DNA of 64,000 nt from Acanthosoma haemorrhoidale (taxonomy: Eukaryota > Arthropoda > Insecta > Hemiptera > Acanthosomatidae). The position numbers and the translations under genes are program-made. The notes below the pieces were generated by a model. It ran no database searches. It was not told the DNA's origin and saw only the letters and a list, made by a program, of their open reading frames with translations. Below, in pieces: positions 33,208 through 44,581 of this stretch (its first letter is position 1; every line of letters begins with the position of its first letter). Location of the stretch: positions 96,245,189-96,309,188 of the forward strand of contig OV884009.1 of NCBI GenBank assembly GCA_930367205.1, read 5' to 3'.

Positions 33208-34804
33208 TTACAGTGACTCCTCTGGAACCGGCAATACATCGTTGGCTTCGGGTGAGCCTTCCCGAAGACACGGCTGCTCACCCCGCGCCACCCCCCTGGA
33301 TATAGTGAAGTGCCCGGAGCCTTGAACCCTTTTCCACTCCCCGACGAATCTGCAGAACGCGGTGTATCTTGCTTCGTCATTCACCAGCGACGGCAGGTCG
33401 GACTCGCCCAGGCTGTACTCTCCTATCGTGCGGAGCAGCCGTGCTCTAGCCGGTTCCAGTGCATGACAAGAGAGCACGACGTGCTCCGCAGTATCGCTCT
33501 CTCCGCAATGGGGGCAGGACCTGTTTTCTGCTCTCTTGTATTCGTACAGCCGGGCACGGAATCCGCCGTGCCCTGTGAGCACTTGTGACACCCAGTAATC
33601 CGGGTAGAGCCAACTTGCCCTCAGTCTGTCCTGGACTGAGGGGAAGTACTTCCTCAGGGTGCTCCCCTTGGTCGTGCCAGTCCACCTGGCGCCCCAGGCC
33701 TCTATTGTCCATTCGCCTATGAGGGCCTTCCACCTCCCAGGCTCCTCCTCAATTCTGCTCCGTAGGGGAGGTGGAAGATCTTCAAAGTGCCCTCTCTTCA
33801 TCTTCAACCTGAGGCGCTGCTCCAGGAGGACCAGGTCTACTGGTGCCGCCGCTGCCAATACCTCCACCGCGTCCTGAGACACTGTCCTATGGGACCTCGT
33901 GACCCTTATCAAAGCCGCTCTCTGAATCCTTTTCAGGGCGTGCGTCTGGCCCTTGTTAAGGTGCGCCGACCATGACTGCGAGGCGTACCTGATAATTCCC
34001 AAGATGACTGCCTGGTAGAGGGTTCTTGAGACTGGGAACTTGACTCCCCACATCGCCCCCCCTATCCTCGCGAAGGAGTTACTCACTTTAACGATTCTGT
34101 CTCCGAGGTATTTGATGTGGGGAGAGATGCTTAATATTTTCCCCAGTCTCACCCCCAGGTACGTTACTTCCGTGCCCACCCTAACTCTTCTTCCTTCTAT
34201 TTCCAACCACATAGGGTGGGCACGGTCCATCTTGCCCCGTATCAACGTCGCAGTTGTTTTCTCCGCAGCCATGGTCATCTTCATTCTGGCGCACCACTCC
34301 TTGACCAAATTGGCACAGGCGCACGCTCTTCTTACTACCTCGGCTCGTGAATTCCCCACGATGGCCGCCGCAAGGTCGTCCACATATGCGACCGCGGGGA
34401 ACCCACGCTCTTCTAGGGTCACGAGGACCTTGTTAAAAACTAACTTCCAAAGGGCAGGGCCCAGAACTGAGCCTTGGGGACACCCTCGCTCCACCGGTGC
34501 TTCGACGTCGTAGGACACTCCTCTGATGACCGCCCTACGTCCGCTAAGGTAGCTGCCCACGAGCTCATACAAATTGCTCGGGGCTTCCAGTTCCTGCAAT
34601 TCCCTCATGACGTAGGGCCACCACACCCTGTCAAAAGCAGAGGAGATGTCAAATGTGACCAGCAGCGCGTACTTAGAGCGAGTCTTATCCAAGGCATCAG
34701 CTGTGCTCCTGCCCTTGCAGGAGCCGTACTGTCTTGGGTGGTCCGCCTTCTCGAAGGTCTGCCGCAACGCCGTGTGCATGAGTCTCTCCAGGACTTTACT
34801 CAGG
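33208..34804 (-). CDS. R1-clade-type reverse transcriptase and C-terminal domain, 5'-truncated but open
   Basis: About 532 codons without a stop. Visible RT motifs, numbered from 34818: LLVTFDISSAFDRVWWPYVM (about 53-72), ERGCPQGSVLGPALW (110-124), the catalytic box AVAYVDDLAAA (142-152), and TYLGVRLGK further on. The GCPQGS.LGP.LW form is typical of the R1 clade (R1, TRAS and relatives). A C-terminal CPHCGESDTAEHVVLSCHAL box is the CCHC-like motif these elements carry after RT. The protein would nick target DNA and copy RNA into the nick, but the endonuclease half is missing, so this copy cannot move itself. The start is not a true initiator: the first codons come from flanking DNA. It is GC-richer than its surroundings, suggesting recent arrival. 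Confidence 0.85.
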
Positions 34805-34816
34805 ACCCGGTAAACC

Positions 34817-35640
34817 ACTCAATGAAGCCTCCCTCATATTATCGTCCAATTAGCCTACTCCCTATCCCCTCAAAAATATTTGAAAAACTCATATTAAACA
34901 CCTACTTCCAATTGTTGAATCCAAAAACCTTTTTCTTACTCATCAATTTGGTTTCAATCTATTGCTCGGCAAGGCCTTTGTGTTGTTGAGCACATATCCT
35001 TTGCCTTTGGAACCAAACAGGCTGCATTTCTAGACATTGCTCAAGCTTTTAACAGGGTTAGCACGCTTTGGTTTAGAAGCTCAAAAGATATTTACCACAG
35101 AACCTTTTCGTAATTCTACAGTCCTACCATAGTAAATGCCCCTTATTACGTCAGCAACAAAACCGTTCATAACGATCTTAATATACCTTACACTCTCGAA
35201 CGCAATCCTTCCAAGTTCATAAAATTTCATAGTACCCTATCCATCCACCCTAATCCCGTAGCATTGCACTGCACCACTCATTCCTACAATCTTCCTCGAA
35301 GTCTAAAATAGCAGTGGCCTGCTATAAATGCGTGACAGTGGGAGTCATGTGAATGGCCAGTTTTTCCAATCATGTCCTGAGGGTATGTGGCTCTCGCGTT
35401 CTTCGTCGACATCCACTGACTCTTATCCGGTGACTCGGCTGACGCAGGAGCGTGGCGGACTTCCCAAGACTCCGCTTCCTCTTTCGCATGCGAAGGAGGT
35501 AACAACTATGTGGATTCGGGAGGTCTCCAGGCTGTTTGTAAATACTGTATGATTGATAACATTTATGACAATTACTTATTGCCTAATAAGGCAGATTGTA
35601 ATTTTAGTACAATAAAGAAGCTGTGTTTAAACTTTATCGG
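34817..35640 (+). pseudogene. Jockey-like element, reverse transcriptase remnant and 3' UTR
   Basis: This continues from the piece at 31840-32704. Translation gives SYYRPISLLPIPSKIFEKLI, then after shifts AAFLDIAQAFNRV (catalytic motif A region) and YVSNKTVHNDLNIPYTLE. The reverse transcriptase motif order is right, but the YADD box and the middle of the domain are absent, so a large internal part was deleted. From about 35100 to 35640 the sequence matches the inverted copy at 6062-6700, including an AATAAAG near 35620 at the 3' end. It ends next to an LTR-family fragment starting at 35635. Confidence 0.72.
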
Positions 35641-35880
35641 GTCGTCAGCAGGAGGTCTAATTGTCCTAGTCCTGGTGACGGAGAGAGAGTTGAATAGTCT
35701 GTGAATCAGAAAGAGGCAAAAGTGGACCGTTGGAGGTGATGCTACTAGGTACATTTGTAGAACCCTGGAGATCATCGTCTGCATGAAAGAGGTCCCTTCC
35801 TAGAAAGCGCTATTTTAAGCGAGACGAACTGAACTCGGCTGACTGTGAACTCCTTTGCAACTACATCATTTATTGTTTAC
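35635..35880 (+). repeat. diverged fragment of the 1-kb LTR family
   Basis: GGGTCGTCAGCAGGAGG at its start recalls the LTR start at 2780. GATGCTACTAGGTA, GTCTGCATGAAAGAGGTCCC and TTTAAGCGAGACGAA recall positions around 3140-3220 of the solo LTR and 51954-51990 of the 52-kb copy. Borders are approximate. Confidence 0.5.
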
Positions 35881-36949
35881 AATATTTACACTGACATACC
35901 TTTGTAATTTGGTAATATTATTTACATTTGTGTATTTCAATAATTTACAATATATACATGGTAAACTCCCTTCAATAGAGTTGAGAGTAATTTATCTTGT
36001 AGTTAGCGGTCGTCACATACTTTTTTTGTATTTAAACAAATTCTTAGAACATATTTTGTAATTTGAGTTAGGCCCTTTATTTATTATCTTTTCCCCCTAT
36101 GTGATGTATTATTTCAATTTTGTTAGTCACAGTTTTAGTTATGTTTTTGTAGCTTGTTGTTGTTCATAGAGACACAGGCCCAGAGTAAAATTTTTAATTC
36201 TATTTCTATTAAGAGTTTTAACTTTTTTTTGTTTAAAAACATTAAATATATCATTTCACTAGACGATAAAAACATTTTTTATTAGTATTTACAAAACCGA
36301 GTCTTGTGAATTTCTTAATTTGACCAAAGCTTATTTAGTCACCGATGATCTACAAATTTATTTTGATGCTATTTAATGTTAAACTGTTCCTGAAATAACT
36401 GAAATAAGCACTATTCGTTTCTAAGAAGGAAGGGCTTTATCTAAATCGAACATGTATTGTATATAGAGGCAACTGATCAGAGATCAGGGTTTTCATCTGT
36501 TATCTCCATCCATTATTGACATTCATTAGCTACCAGGGACCTGAACTCAGGACGTCCCCAATATCGAGAAGGGTACTTTGATTACCTAGATGAGCATGAT
36601 AACTGACGAAAAATGAATCATGGTGACTGGAGAATGAAAGATGCATAGGATATAGTGTATCATTAACAGGGGAATTAACGGGCGACATTAAGAAGCACTC
36701 TATCCATTTAGAATACTAACCAATGGGCTTAGCTCAAATGCAGTTTAAATTCTCATATAAAAGGACACGTTCAAACAGTAATGATGCTTGATTAAAAACA
36801 GCAATGCACAAACATGAACTTTACAACACGTTGATCTATGAATTGCTTGTCTATAATGTTCTCAAAATCATGACCCTTTTTTTTTTGTCTTTACTCCGTT
36901 CCGATCTTGTGTGTTATGGCCGAAGAGACAGGACAAATATAGCATAGTT
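35881..36949. other. no supported gene
   Basis: AT-rich. A short segment (35973-36018, ending TAGTTAGCGGTCGTCAC) resembles the reverse complement of 23098-23142, so a small shared repeat is present. Nothing coding. Confidence 0.4.
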
Positions 36950-37215
36950 TAAAATACATATAATATGATTTTAGATCTCTGGATAACCTGTTGATGTTCT
37001 TCCTGTGAACCAGACTCAATTGCCTTCCTCAGTAAAATAAAAACCAATAAACAACTCCGTAAACAACATTTAAACCCTTAATTTCAAATATTTTTCTTGC
37101 ATAACTTCTTTCATTCCTCATTTAACTTTACAGAACACAAAAATTCACTATACACTTCAACCTCAAGTGCTCTGCTGCCGCCACTCACCCAGGTCGTCAA
37201 AAACGTTACAAGGCC
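36950..37215 (-). repeat. dispersed LTR-like repeat, copy d
   Basis: It follows the same order as 7225-7500: ATAATATGATTTT, ACTCAATTGCC, ACAACATTTAAACCC, TTTAACTTTACAGAACACAA, AAATTCACTATACACTT, ACCCAGGTCGTC. The sequence is diverged by substitutions and small indels. Confidence 0.58.
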
Positions 37216-40200
37216 TTACGTCGTTCGAAGGTCTCTTTTGTTACTATAATTGTACTGTAATCACTTTTGCTTTTTCATGGTTAAAGAATATATATATAAG
37301 TCATTGTCTCCCGGCTGTAGACGATCAAAGAAAAAGAGAGAATATGGATGATAATAACGCACACAGGTTCGATTGTTAACTGGCTTTATTCTGTTCTCAT
37401 CCTCTATCAATACCCAGGCTTTGTTTACATTAGCCCCTGTGGTATTAGGCTTAACAATGTCTTGCCACTAGCCATAACATATATATAATTTAGAGTACGG
37501 TATCAAATTAAAGATTTTAAAGTCCTGATTAATCATGTTATGTGTAACAATAATAATTAATAATATGTATATGTATTGGCTGAATACAAAAAGTAAAGGT
37601 AGGATGCACAGCTGAGAGATCCAAGAACCCCCCCCCCATCCCCCCACCCACCACTTTCACTCCGTCACACTCGCAACTCTCCGTCTTGGTCCGTTTGGTT
37701 ACTGGTTCTATTCTAACAATCTCTTTTCGATCTGTTTACGATCCTTCGTGCATTGTAAATACTTAGGTGGATGTCAAATTATGAAGGTTCCAAGGGAAGT
37801 TATGTTGTTGAACCGAGCGTAGCCCAGAGCATTGTTAAATATAAAATCTAAACATTAGCACGGCATCTATCGTAGAACACACAGATAGAGGAGCAAGCAT
37901 ACTCGTAATGTGATTGTCTAAAGTTTGAGCTTTCCATAAATTATAAGGAGTTTATAATAATATAATTTAACCAATGTTCAAATAAATGAAATCCATGCCT
38001 AACGAGACTAAATATTGCTGTATTTTAAGAAGGATTATCCAATAGCAACTTGATTTTCACTGACCGTACTGCAAGCTTAAGAGAGATTTCTCTCAATAAG
38101 TGTTAAACTTTTTGTAATTAAAAAATAATAAATTAATAAAATCTAGAAATGGAGGTACAATGAATAACCCCATTACATTCGTCCGGGTTCAATAATTAAT
38201 CGTTTTACGACAGATAGCCATCACAAAATAGGAATAGTAGTATCATCCAGATATCAAGTACTTACACTCAATAGGGCACTTTGAATGGCATCGTTAGCTC
38301 AGAATCAGTAACGTATGAGCACAAAGGTTTGTAGCTCTTTTCTAGATGGTGTTGTTGGGAAGCTCAGAAAGAAGAAATCCCAGAGGTTACGAAAGTTATG
38401 CAGGACACGGCTCAGCTGACGCTTACTGGTTCCCTGAACACCGTCAGTTTCCAACTTGAATGAAGCTCCAACATTACCAAACCACGTCTACTTCTTAACC
38501 GCAGAAAATTTCCGTAAAAGTCATGCTCACCCTTTAAAACTAATATGGTTTAGTTTTAAATTTTTTAGCTATAACTAAAGACAGCCATTATGGGATAAGA
38601 AACCTTGTGTTTTGTGTAATATTGCCCATTATTTGAAAGATTTCATATTTTATGTTACCAGCTAAATACTTTACATCTATCGGAAATTGAATTGTATTTT
38701 CCCAAATATGTATGAACATAATAACAGTGGTGTTGGTGATTGTATAGGTTTATTATGCCATCTTAAATGTGATGCATCATTATTAAAAGCGTTACTAATT
38801 ATTCATTTTCTTTCCAGTTTCTCTCCTCACTCAGTATCTTAAGTGATACTTCTTTCGCCTGTTAGTACTTTGTCATTTGTAGGCATTTATCATAACCCGA
38901 CCTAAAATAAGAGAGATATTCCAAAAACCTAAAATTCGATCCTATGTAAAAATAGCTTAAGTATAACCTGTTTTACCCCCTTTTAGAAGCGGAATGGTAA
39001 GCAGATTTAATGGCGCTGATGAGGTTGCTAGAGATTCTTACTATGTATATCCATATATTTTTGGACTCATTTTTTTTAATAATTCTTGATTAAAGCTCGT
39101 AAACTGTTAACAATATCTGGATAAGTGTCTTATATACCTATTAAATTATTGTGAAAATTTGGTATTTTTGCCCCAAAACACCTCATTTTATCTGTGAAGC
39201 CATGTTAACTACTGAAAATATGAAAATAAAAAAAATTTAAATAACTAAAATATTTACAAATAGAAACTAGTGAATTTGGCACAGTTCAAGACATCACATA
39301 GCAAGTTGAAAGACACTAAATTGTTGACACATCTTTTTGTAATAACCTTGGAATTTATTTACTACGACCATGGTCAAAAGTACGCAACGTTATATCTTAC
39401 ATAGCCTTTGAGAAGTGACGTATGAAAACTTAAACATACAGAAACACATCATATTTCACATGATTTTTGTCACCAATGCTCAAAAAAAAACATACACCAT
39501 GGATTTCGTGAGGAATGCTGTTGACTATCTGAATAACTTTACATTTTTAAATATAGTATCTGAATTATAGACAGTTATTTTCAATTCAAATTTATTGTTG
39601 TCTCTTTTGATTTATGTTATAAAGTGGGTAACCTTTTGTTGATATATTAGGGAAGGATTTCATCATTATTAAGCAAGTAAACATCTGCAGTAAATAAAGT
39701 AAGTGCTCTAATTATTGAGTACCAGATTAATTGTAGAAACGGCCTGTTTCTTCCAAGTCTTCATTTTTTCTCAAGTAATGCAATGGTTTCCGACTTCATC
39801 TTGTTTTTCATTTCTTTTGTCACACCCACTTTTCACATCACACCTATCCAAAACTTAATTGTAACATCACATTCTCTATTTTTTTGATTTATACGTCGAA
39901 AATCTTATCGATGTAATCATTACTTTTTTCAATGGAAGGTTCTACATGTGGGTCTTCTCTTCCCTTACCCCGTCTCTAAATAATATTCACACAGTGAGTC
40001 AGGAAAGTGCACAACCTTTCGAGTCCACTTTGATAACTTCCTCATATTCTTCCTCGACAACGTAAACGTTATCAAAACGTAAACCATAACATATAAGTAT
40101 CAGAATCCTGGCTCAAAGCTTATACCCTTTTTCAGCTGCCACCAGACCAATAACATTCTGCCACGATCTACAAGACTGTACATGAAGAGGGTTTTGCCTT

Positions 40201-41800
40201 TATTGGGTAGAGAGAACACTCTTTTTATGAATCCTCTTACTCTTGTTATGAATCCTCTCTTTCCAATCATGTAATTATAAATCCAACCTTCTCTTATCCT
40301 CAGTGTACAAAATATTCCTAGTCGGCCTTTGTGACTCTATTGAACTCTAAATCGTCCTATACTCTTTCACTTATCAAACAGAAAGACTTCACTTTCTTGA
40401 CGTGTATATTATAGATTTATCTAATAATGTACTTCTCTCTTCCTCTCAGTTATGGGATAGTATTTTTATCAACCCAACGTTCTTATAACACCATGTTACA
40501 AAATTTGTGCCCTTTCATTCATTCCTACTTTTCACTAATTTCAGCATAAATATAAACGCACAAAACAGTTGTATATATTGTTTACGTTTATTTGAAAAAT
40601 AATTATACGTGAAAAAACTCTTTCTTTTAATTGGCCACGTCTCTCTGACTTTTTATGTTTTCTTGTAACTTTTTATCTATTTATGACTAAATGCTAAAGT
40701 TTTTAGTTTTGATTTAAAATAGATTAATATCAGTTAATCATTCAAAAATGAGAAATGATATTCTGGGAAATTAAGATACAAATCACAGTTTTTGATATCG
40801 TTCAAGTGAAATTCGCCAAATATTACAGCCATGTACCCTTTTTTTCGGATAGGCGATGTTAAGTCACCGAAATGGTTTTGAAAATAAAGTTAAATATTGG
40901 AGAGTAAAATGTCGAGTGATTATAGTTTTAAAAACACCTGCTAATTGTGTAACCTGAACGATTTATTGGTATTATTGAATTTTACAAATTTACACGAGAT
41001 CTGTTAGGAAAGCAGGCTAGAAGCGATGATAGACTGCTCAGAACTCGCTATCTGCTTACTTTCTCTTCTGACTGGAACGGAGAAAGCACATTCGCAGCTT
41101 AGATTTACCTCCAGGTTCACTTCACTTCTGCAATTTTCTTAGATTATGCCACTCTTCCATTCTGATTACTATCATTACCCATTATATCCCAAGATTTTTT
41201 TTGCTATATTATGTAAAATATATGGCTCATGGCGCAATGGAATAGATAAATAGTAGAATTTGAAGTCAAAGTGTCTCAGTATTTTCTGTAAGGCACTGAA
41301 CATTATTCATGCAAAATTTTATACAAACCTGAAATTATTTACTTGATTCCACAGTTATAATCTTTGTAGAGGAGAGTCTTTTAAAAGAAAAGAAAGAAAA
41401 GCTTTATTTTGAAGTACAAGCAAAACACTGGCATATACAAATATTTAGAGTTGCGTTACTACATAGTTTGTCTAGGGACGAGTGGGGTCTGGGGCTAAAG
41501 CCGAGACATATATGTATAAGAAAAGGATAAGATTCTCATAAGTAGGGAAGTAAGGAGGGTCGCTTACTTAAAAAAAAACAGGAACCATCAGTGACTTCCA
41601 TGAAGTCACGAGGCAGGCATACAGTTCTGCCCAAGCCCCGTCTACTTTTAGTATTATATATAATATTAGCATTATAATATTCTTAGCGTTATAAAACTCC
41701 ACGATCAGTTGGTTCTCCATTTTTTCCCCATTATGAATGGGCTGCTCTGAACGGAGTGAATATTGCAATATAAAATTAAATAATGGAGCAATGAAATAAT
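37216..41800. other. 4.6-kb stretch with no recognised gene or repeat
   Basis: AT-rich on both strands, with only short open frames and no domain-like text. A C run at 37630-37646 and a pyrimidine-rich plus strand around 39.9-40.5 kb are the only compositional marks. It may hold introns or control regions of neighbouring genes, but nothing supports that directly. Confidence 0.45.
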
Positions 41801-41803
41801 TAA

Positions 41804-42704
41804 TTAATGTAAAAATACTTACATTTGTGCCTTTCTATCTTAAGCTCCTACCTGTGGGAATAATCTCTAATGATAGTTCGGACATGTTTTCACTAAAAGT
41901 TGACTTGAGGGCTTTATATTATTTCGTAGTTCATAGGGCTAGGCAGATCACACTTTTGGGCCAACGGAATCGTGACAACTCCACCAACCTTTGGGTCGGG
42001 TGATTTGTTTAAAGTTTTGAAAACTCTTGCATAATAACAAGATTCTTCGAGAGTACCTGCTTCGATTAGCTGTTTATATACCTCGTGATCAAGGCGTTCC
42101 TACAAGCAATAAAGTAACACTTCCATACATACCCATAGCCTGCTTCCTTTCATGTTACATACATGCGTTTGTTGTTTTGTTTATACAGCTTTATCGTTCT
42201 CAACAGATTTGTCCAACTTATACATACTTAATTTGTTTCTATTTTCTATGATTTATTTATGATAATTAATTAATATGATTCATTAATTGTATATTGCTGG
42301 TTGATATATGAATTGTCGCATTAAACTTGTTTATATTTTGATCATGAACATTTCGTTTGCGTACACATTAATAAACGGGTATCTTTTTTTTGTTTGTGAA
42401 TTAAATAATCATCTCTACCGGAATATTAAATAATCCATGTATGACGAGTCGGTACTCTCGAAGAATCTTGTTAATATGCAAGAGTTTTCAAAACTAAAAA
42501 CAAATCACCCGACCCAAAGGTTGGTGGAGTTGTCACGATTCCGTTGGCCCAAAAGTGTGATCTGCCTAGCCCTATGAACTACGAAATAAAATAAAGCCCT
42601 CAAGTCAACCTTTAGTGAAAACATGTCCGAACTATCATTAGAGATTATTCCCACAGGTAGGAGCTTAAGATAGAAAGGCACAAAGGTAAGTATTTTTACA
42701 TTAA
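41804..42704. mobile_element. foldback (long inverted repeat) element, 893 bp, TTAA duplication
   Basis: The element 41808-42700 starts TGTAAAAATACTTACATTTG and ends GTAAGTATTTTTACA. TTAA precedes it at 41804-41807 and follows it at 42701-42704. The 250-bp arms 41808-42057 and 42451-42700 are near-perfect inverted copies; the inner ends are GAGAGTACC and GGTACTCTC. The 393-bp centre has no transposase frame. The TTAA duplication suggests mobilisation by a piggyBac-type (or Sola3-type) transposase, although the terminal bases are not the usual CCC/CCY of piggyBac. Arm similarity is high enough to indicate a fairly recent origin. Confidence 0.88.
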
Positions 42705-42959
42705 TCAACTACCCTTACAATATATAGGTAGTTTTTTTCTGCTATTATTATGAAATAATGTGCGTGTAAGGTGTCGATTTTTTAAGAGATTGATATGGCT
42801 ATATTTTCAGTTTCAGTTTCAGTTTCAAGCTCGATTTGCATAGAGATTTCGCCTTATAAGGAAAAAAATAATAGAATGAGAACTCTTCTAAACAGCAGTG
42901 GATTAAAACAGTCAATGGGCAAGTGCTACCTGAGAACTGTCTCTGACCTAAAGTCTAAT

Positions 42960-43090
42960 TTCTAGACAAACTAGGAGAGATCATTTTCGAAATGAACAAA
43001 TAAAAGACGATCTCCAAATAACCACCCTAAAACAAAGCCAGGAAAAAAGGCAGCTAAGATGGTTATGCTGGTAGGATGCATGAAGACAGA
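42960..43090 (+). pseudogene. RTE-like non-LTR element, C-terminal scrap
   Basis: Plus-strand text QTRRDHFRNEQIKDDLQITT then QEKRQLRWLCW matches the familiar tail of RTE/CR1-like ORF2 (TRR+RIRNE.I+..L.+......I...LRW.GH+.RM). It lies just outside the mag-like element, which inserted next to it. Too short to carry function. Confidence 0.6.
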
Positions 43091-43141
43091 CAAACTCAAA
43101 AGTTATTAGAATATTATTTAAAATTAACTTGGGAGGGGGGC

Positions 43142-43352
43142 TGTTGTGACAAGGGCTGAATAATGAGACACATTTTTATATGTAATTGAATAACGCGACA
43201 CAATTTATTTACACAATGAGACATAGATATTACAAACAGAATGTATACACTCAAACAAACTGAAACCTTCTGAACACATGCCAGGTTTCGTAACACACTG
43301 TTATTTATATCAGCTAACCAAACTTATAGTTATTTATAACTGCTTCACTATA
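43142..43352 (-). repeat. 3' LTR of the mag-like element (211 bp)
   Basis: Identical to 45245-45455 by reading. In element sense it begins TATAGTGAAGCAG and ends GTCACAACA. A diverged solo copy in the other orientation is at 29123-31629. Confidence 0.92.
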
Positions 43353-43370
43353 ATCTCCCCCACTTATTTA
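43353..43370 (-). promoter_or_regulatory. polypurine tract of the mag-like element
   Basis: On the minus strand AAATAAGTGGGGGAGAT ends exactly at the 3' LTR. It overlaps the last bases after the pol stop region. Confidence 0.75.
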
Positions 43371-44581
43371 ATGACAGGTCCACAACACAAGTTGGAGACA
43401 TAGTCCTCGAGATACTTCGGCTTTTTCCGGCTCCTGGTAGGGCTAGGCGATGGAGGGCCAGACGGACCAGGCGGCCTTGGATGGCATGGATTAGGCAAGT
43501 CGCACTGTGTACCTGGACTACTTACATGTGGTGAAGGAGGTGTTGGTGGCGATTGGTGGTCTAGTGGCAAGCTTGTAGTTTCAGTTTTGGATGGCACTCC
43601 CATTCTGTGCTGTGGAACCAAAGGAGTTAAGGAGACTTCTTTCTTCGGAACCAAGGTGACGACCAGTTGATTAATATGGCGTTTCAGGGTGCGACCTGTG
43701 TCCAACTCGACAATATAATGGTACTGGCCGAGTTTTCTCCTGATGGTGCCAAACTGCCAAACGTCTTGGTTTTCTAAGCGAATCTTCACCTGCACTCTCT
43801 CCCCCACTTGAAGATTACGAACCCGCAATGCAGTAGGCACGGTTGGAGCCAGAGGTTTGCTGTTTGGTGGTATCAGAGCATCAAGACGAGTACGGATCCT
43901 TCTCTTTAGGTACAATTCCGAAGGAGATAGACCTGAGGCTAAGGGTGTTGCCCTGTAGCGGAACATTATGTTCCGCAGCTTAGAACACAGCGGAGCAGGA
44001 TCATCAGCAGCAGCCTTGAGCCTTCTTTTCAATGTCTGGATGCTGCGTTCTGCTAGACCATTCGTGGCTGGATGATTTGGCGCGCTAAACTTTTGAAATA
44101 TCCCCCGCTCTTTGCAATACAGCTGGAACTCTTCACTTTTGAAGATGGCGGCGTTGTCTGAAACCATCACCGAGGGGTAACCATGTACCGAAAATATGCC
44201 TTCAAGCAGAGTTGTTGTTGAAAACGAGGACGGAGCATCGCGGATCATGCGAACTTCTGCCCACTTCGACTTTGCGTCCACACACATCAAAAAGAAATGG
44301 CCATCGCAAGGCCCCGCATAGTCAATGTGCACTCTCTCCCAATTCTCATCAGGCTGATCCCAGTGATGAATTGGCGCTTTCTGCGGACTGTGACGGACTT
44401 TGGCACAGGATTCACAGCTCTTTACAAGACGTTCTATGTCCTTGTCCAATCCTTCCCAGTAAACGTATCTCCTGGCGAGTTGCTTCATCTTAGTTATTCC
44501 CAAATGCGATGCATGAAGCTCTTGGAGAATTGGCACTTGGAGAGACTTTGGGATTACTGCTCGATCGGAACGGAATAACAT
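43364..44581 (-). CDS. integrase of the mag-like element, open 405 codons
   Basis: Integrase joins element cDNA to chromosomal DNA. The zinc-binding motif is H-A-S-H at about 23-26 with CESCAKVR at 57-63. The catalytic core has Asp87 (VHIDYAGP), Asp142 (VMVSDNAAIF) and Glu178 (TNGLAERSIQ), which gives D,D-35-E spacing. The C-terminal domain has LQVGERVQVKI and FGTIRRKLGQYHYIVELDTG, and a proline-rich tail of about 80 residues follows. All key residues are present, so the enzyme could be active. The natural polyprotein would run in from RNase H, but a one-base frameshift around 44600-44640 separates the two frames. The track start is therefore not a natural initiator. Confidence 0.85.
   Translation of the reverse strand: MLFRSDRAVIPKSLQVPILQELHASHLGITKMKQLARRYVYWEGLDKDIERLVKSCESCAKVRHSPQKAPIHHWDQPDENWERVHIDYAGPCDGHFFLMCVDAKSKWAEVRMIRDAPSSFSTTTLLEGIFSVHGYPSVMVSDNAAIFKSEEFQLYCKERGIFQKFSAPNHPATNGLAERSIQTLKRRLKAAADDPAPLCSKLRNIMFRYRATPLASGLSPSELYLKRRIRTRLDALIPPNSKPLAPTVPTALRVRNLQVGERVQVKIRLENQDVWQFGTIRRKLGQYHYIVELDTGRTLKRHINQLVVTLVPKKEVSLTPLVPQHRMGVPSKTETTSLPLDHQSPPTPPSPHVSSPGTQCDLPNPCHPRPPGPSGPPSPSPTRSRKKPKYLEDYVSNLCCGPVIK

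Larger units (their letters stand above)
32705..34816 (-). mobile_element. R1-like non-LTR retrotransposon (32717-34804), 5'-truncated, 12-bp duplication
   Basis: ACCCGGTAAACC occurs at 32705-32716 and at 34805-34816, directly outside the element. Reading on the minus strand, the element starts inside the RT domain at 34804, runs through an open RT and C-terminal frame to 33208, a 3' UTR, an internal A33 run (33036-33004) and a terminal A27 run (32743-32717). The 5' truncation, poly-A end and variable-length duplication are the marks of target-primed reverse transcription. The surrounding Jockey-like frame reads across the site once the insert is removed (KPGKPLNEAS). The family also has a short 3'-end copy at 58472-58560. 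Confidence 0.9.

Noticed and set aside
33446..34989. Plus- and minus-strand frames overlapping the R1-like RT
   Set aside because: Shadows of the GC-rich RT coding sequence; the 171-codon plus frame (34474-34989) only becomes real after 34817, where it enters the Jockey-like RT.
35973..36018. Short match to 23098-23142 as a possible LTR end
   Set aside because: Only about 40 bases with indels; borders and partners could not be established.
42505..42708. 67-codon minus-strand frame
   Set aside because: Lies within an arm of the foldback element; composition only.
43114..43296. Frame repeated at 45202-45399
   Set aside because: Both are chance frames within the two identical LTRs.
44212..44578. 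Two 93-codon plus-strand frames
   Set aside because: Antisense to the mag-like integrase.
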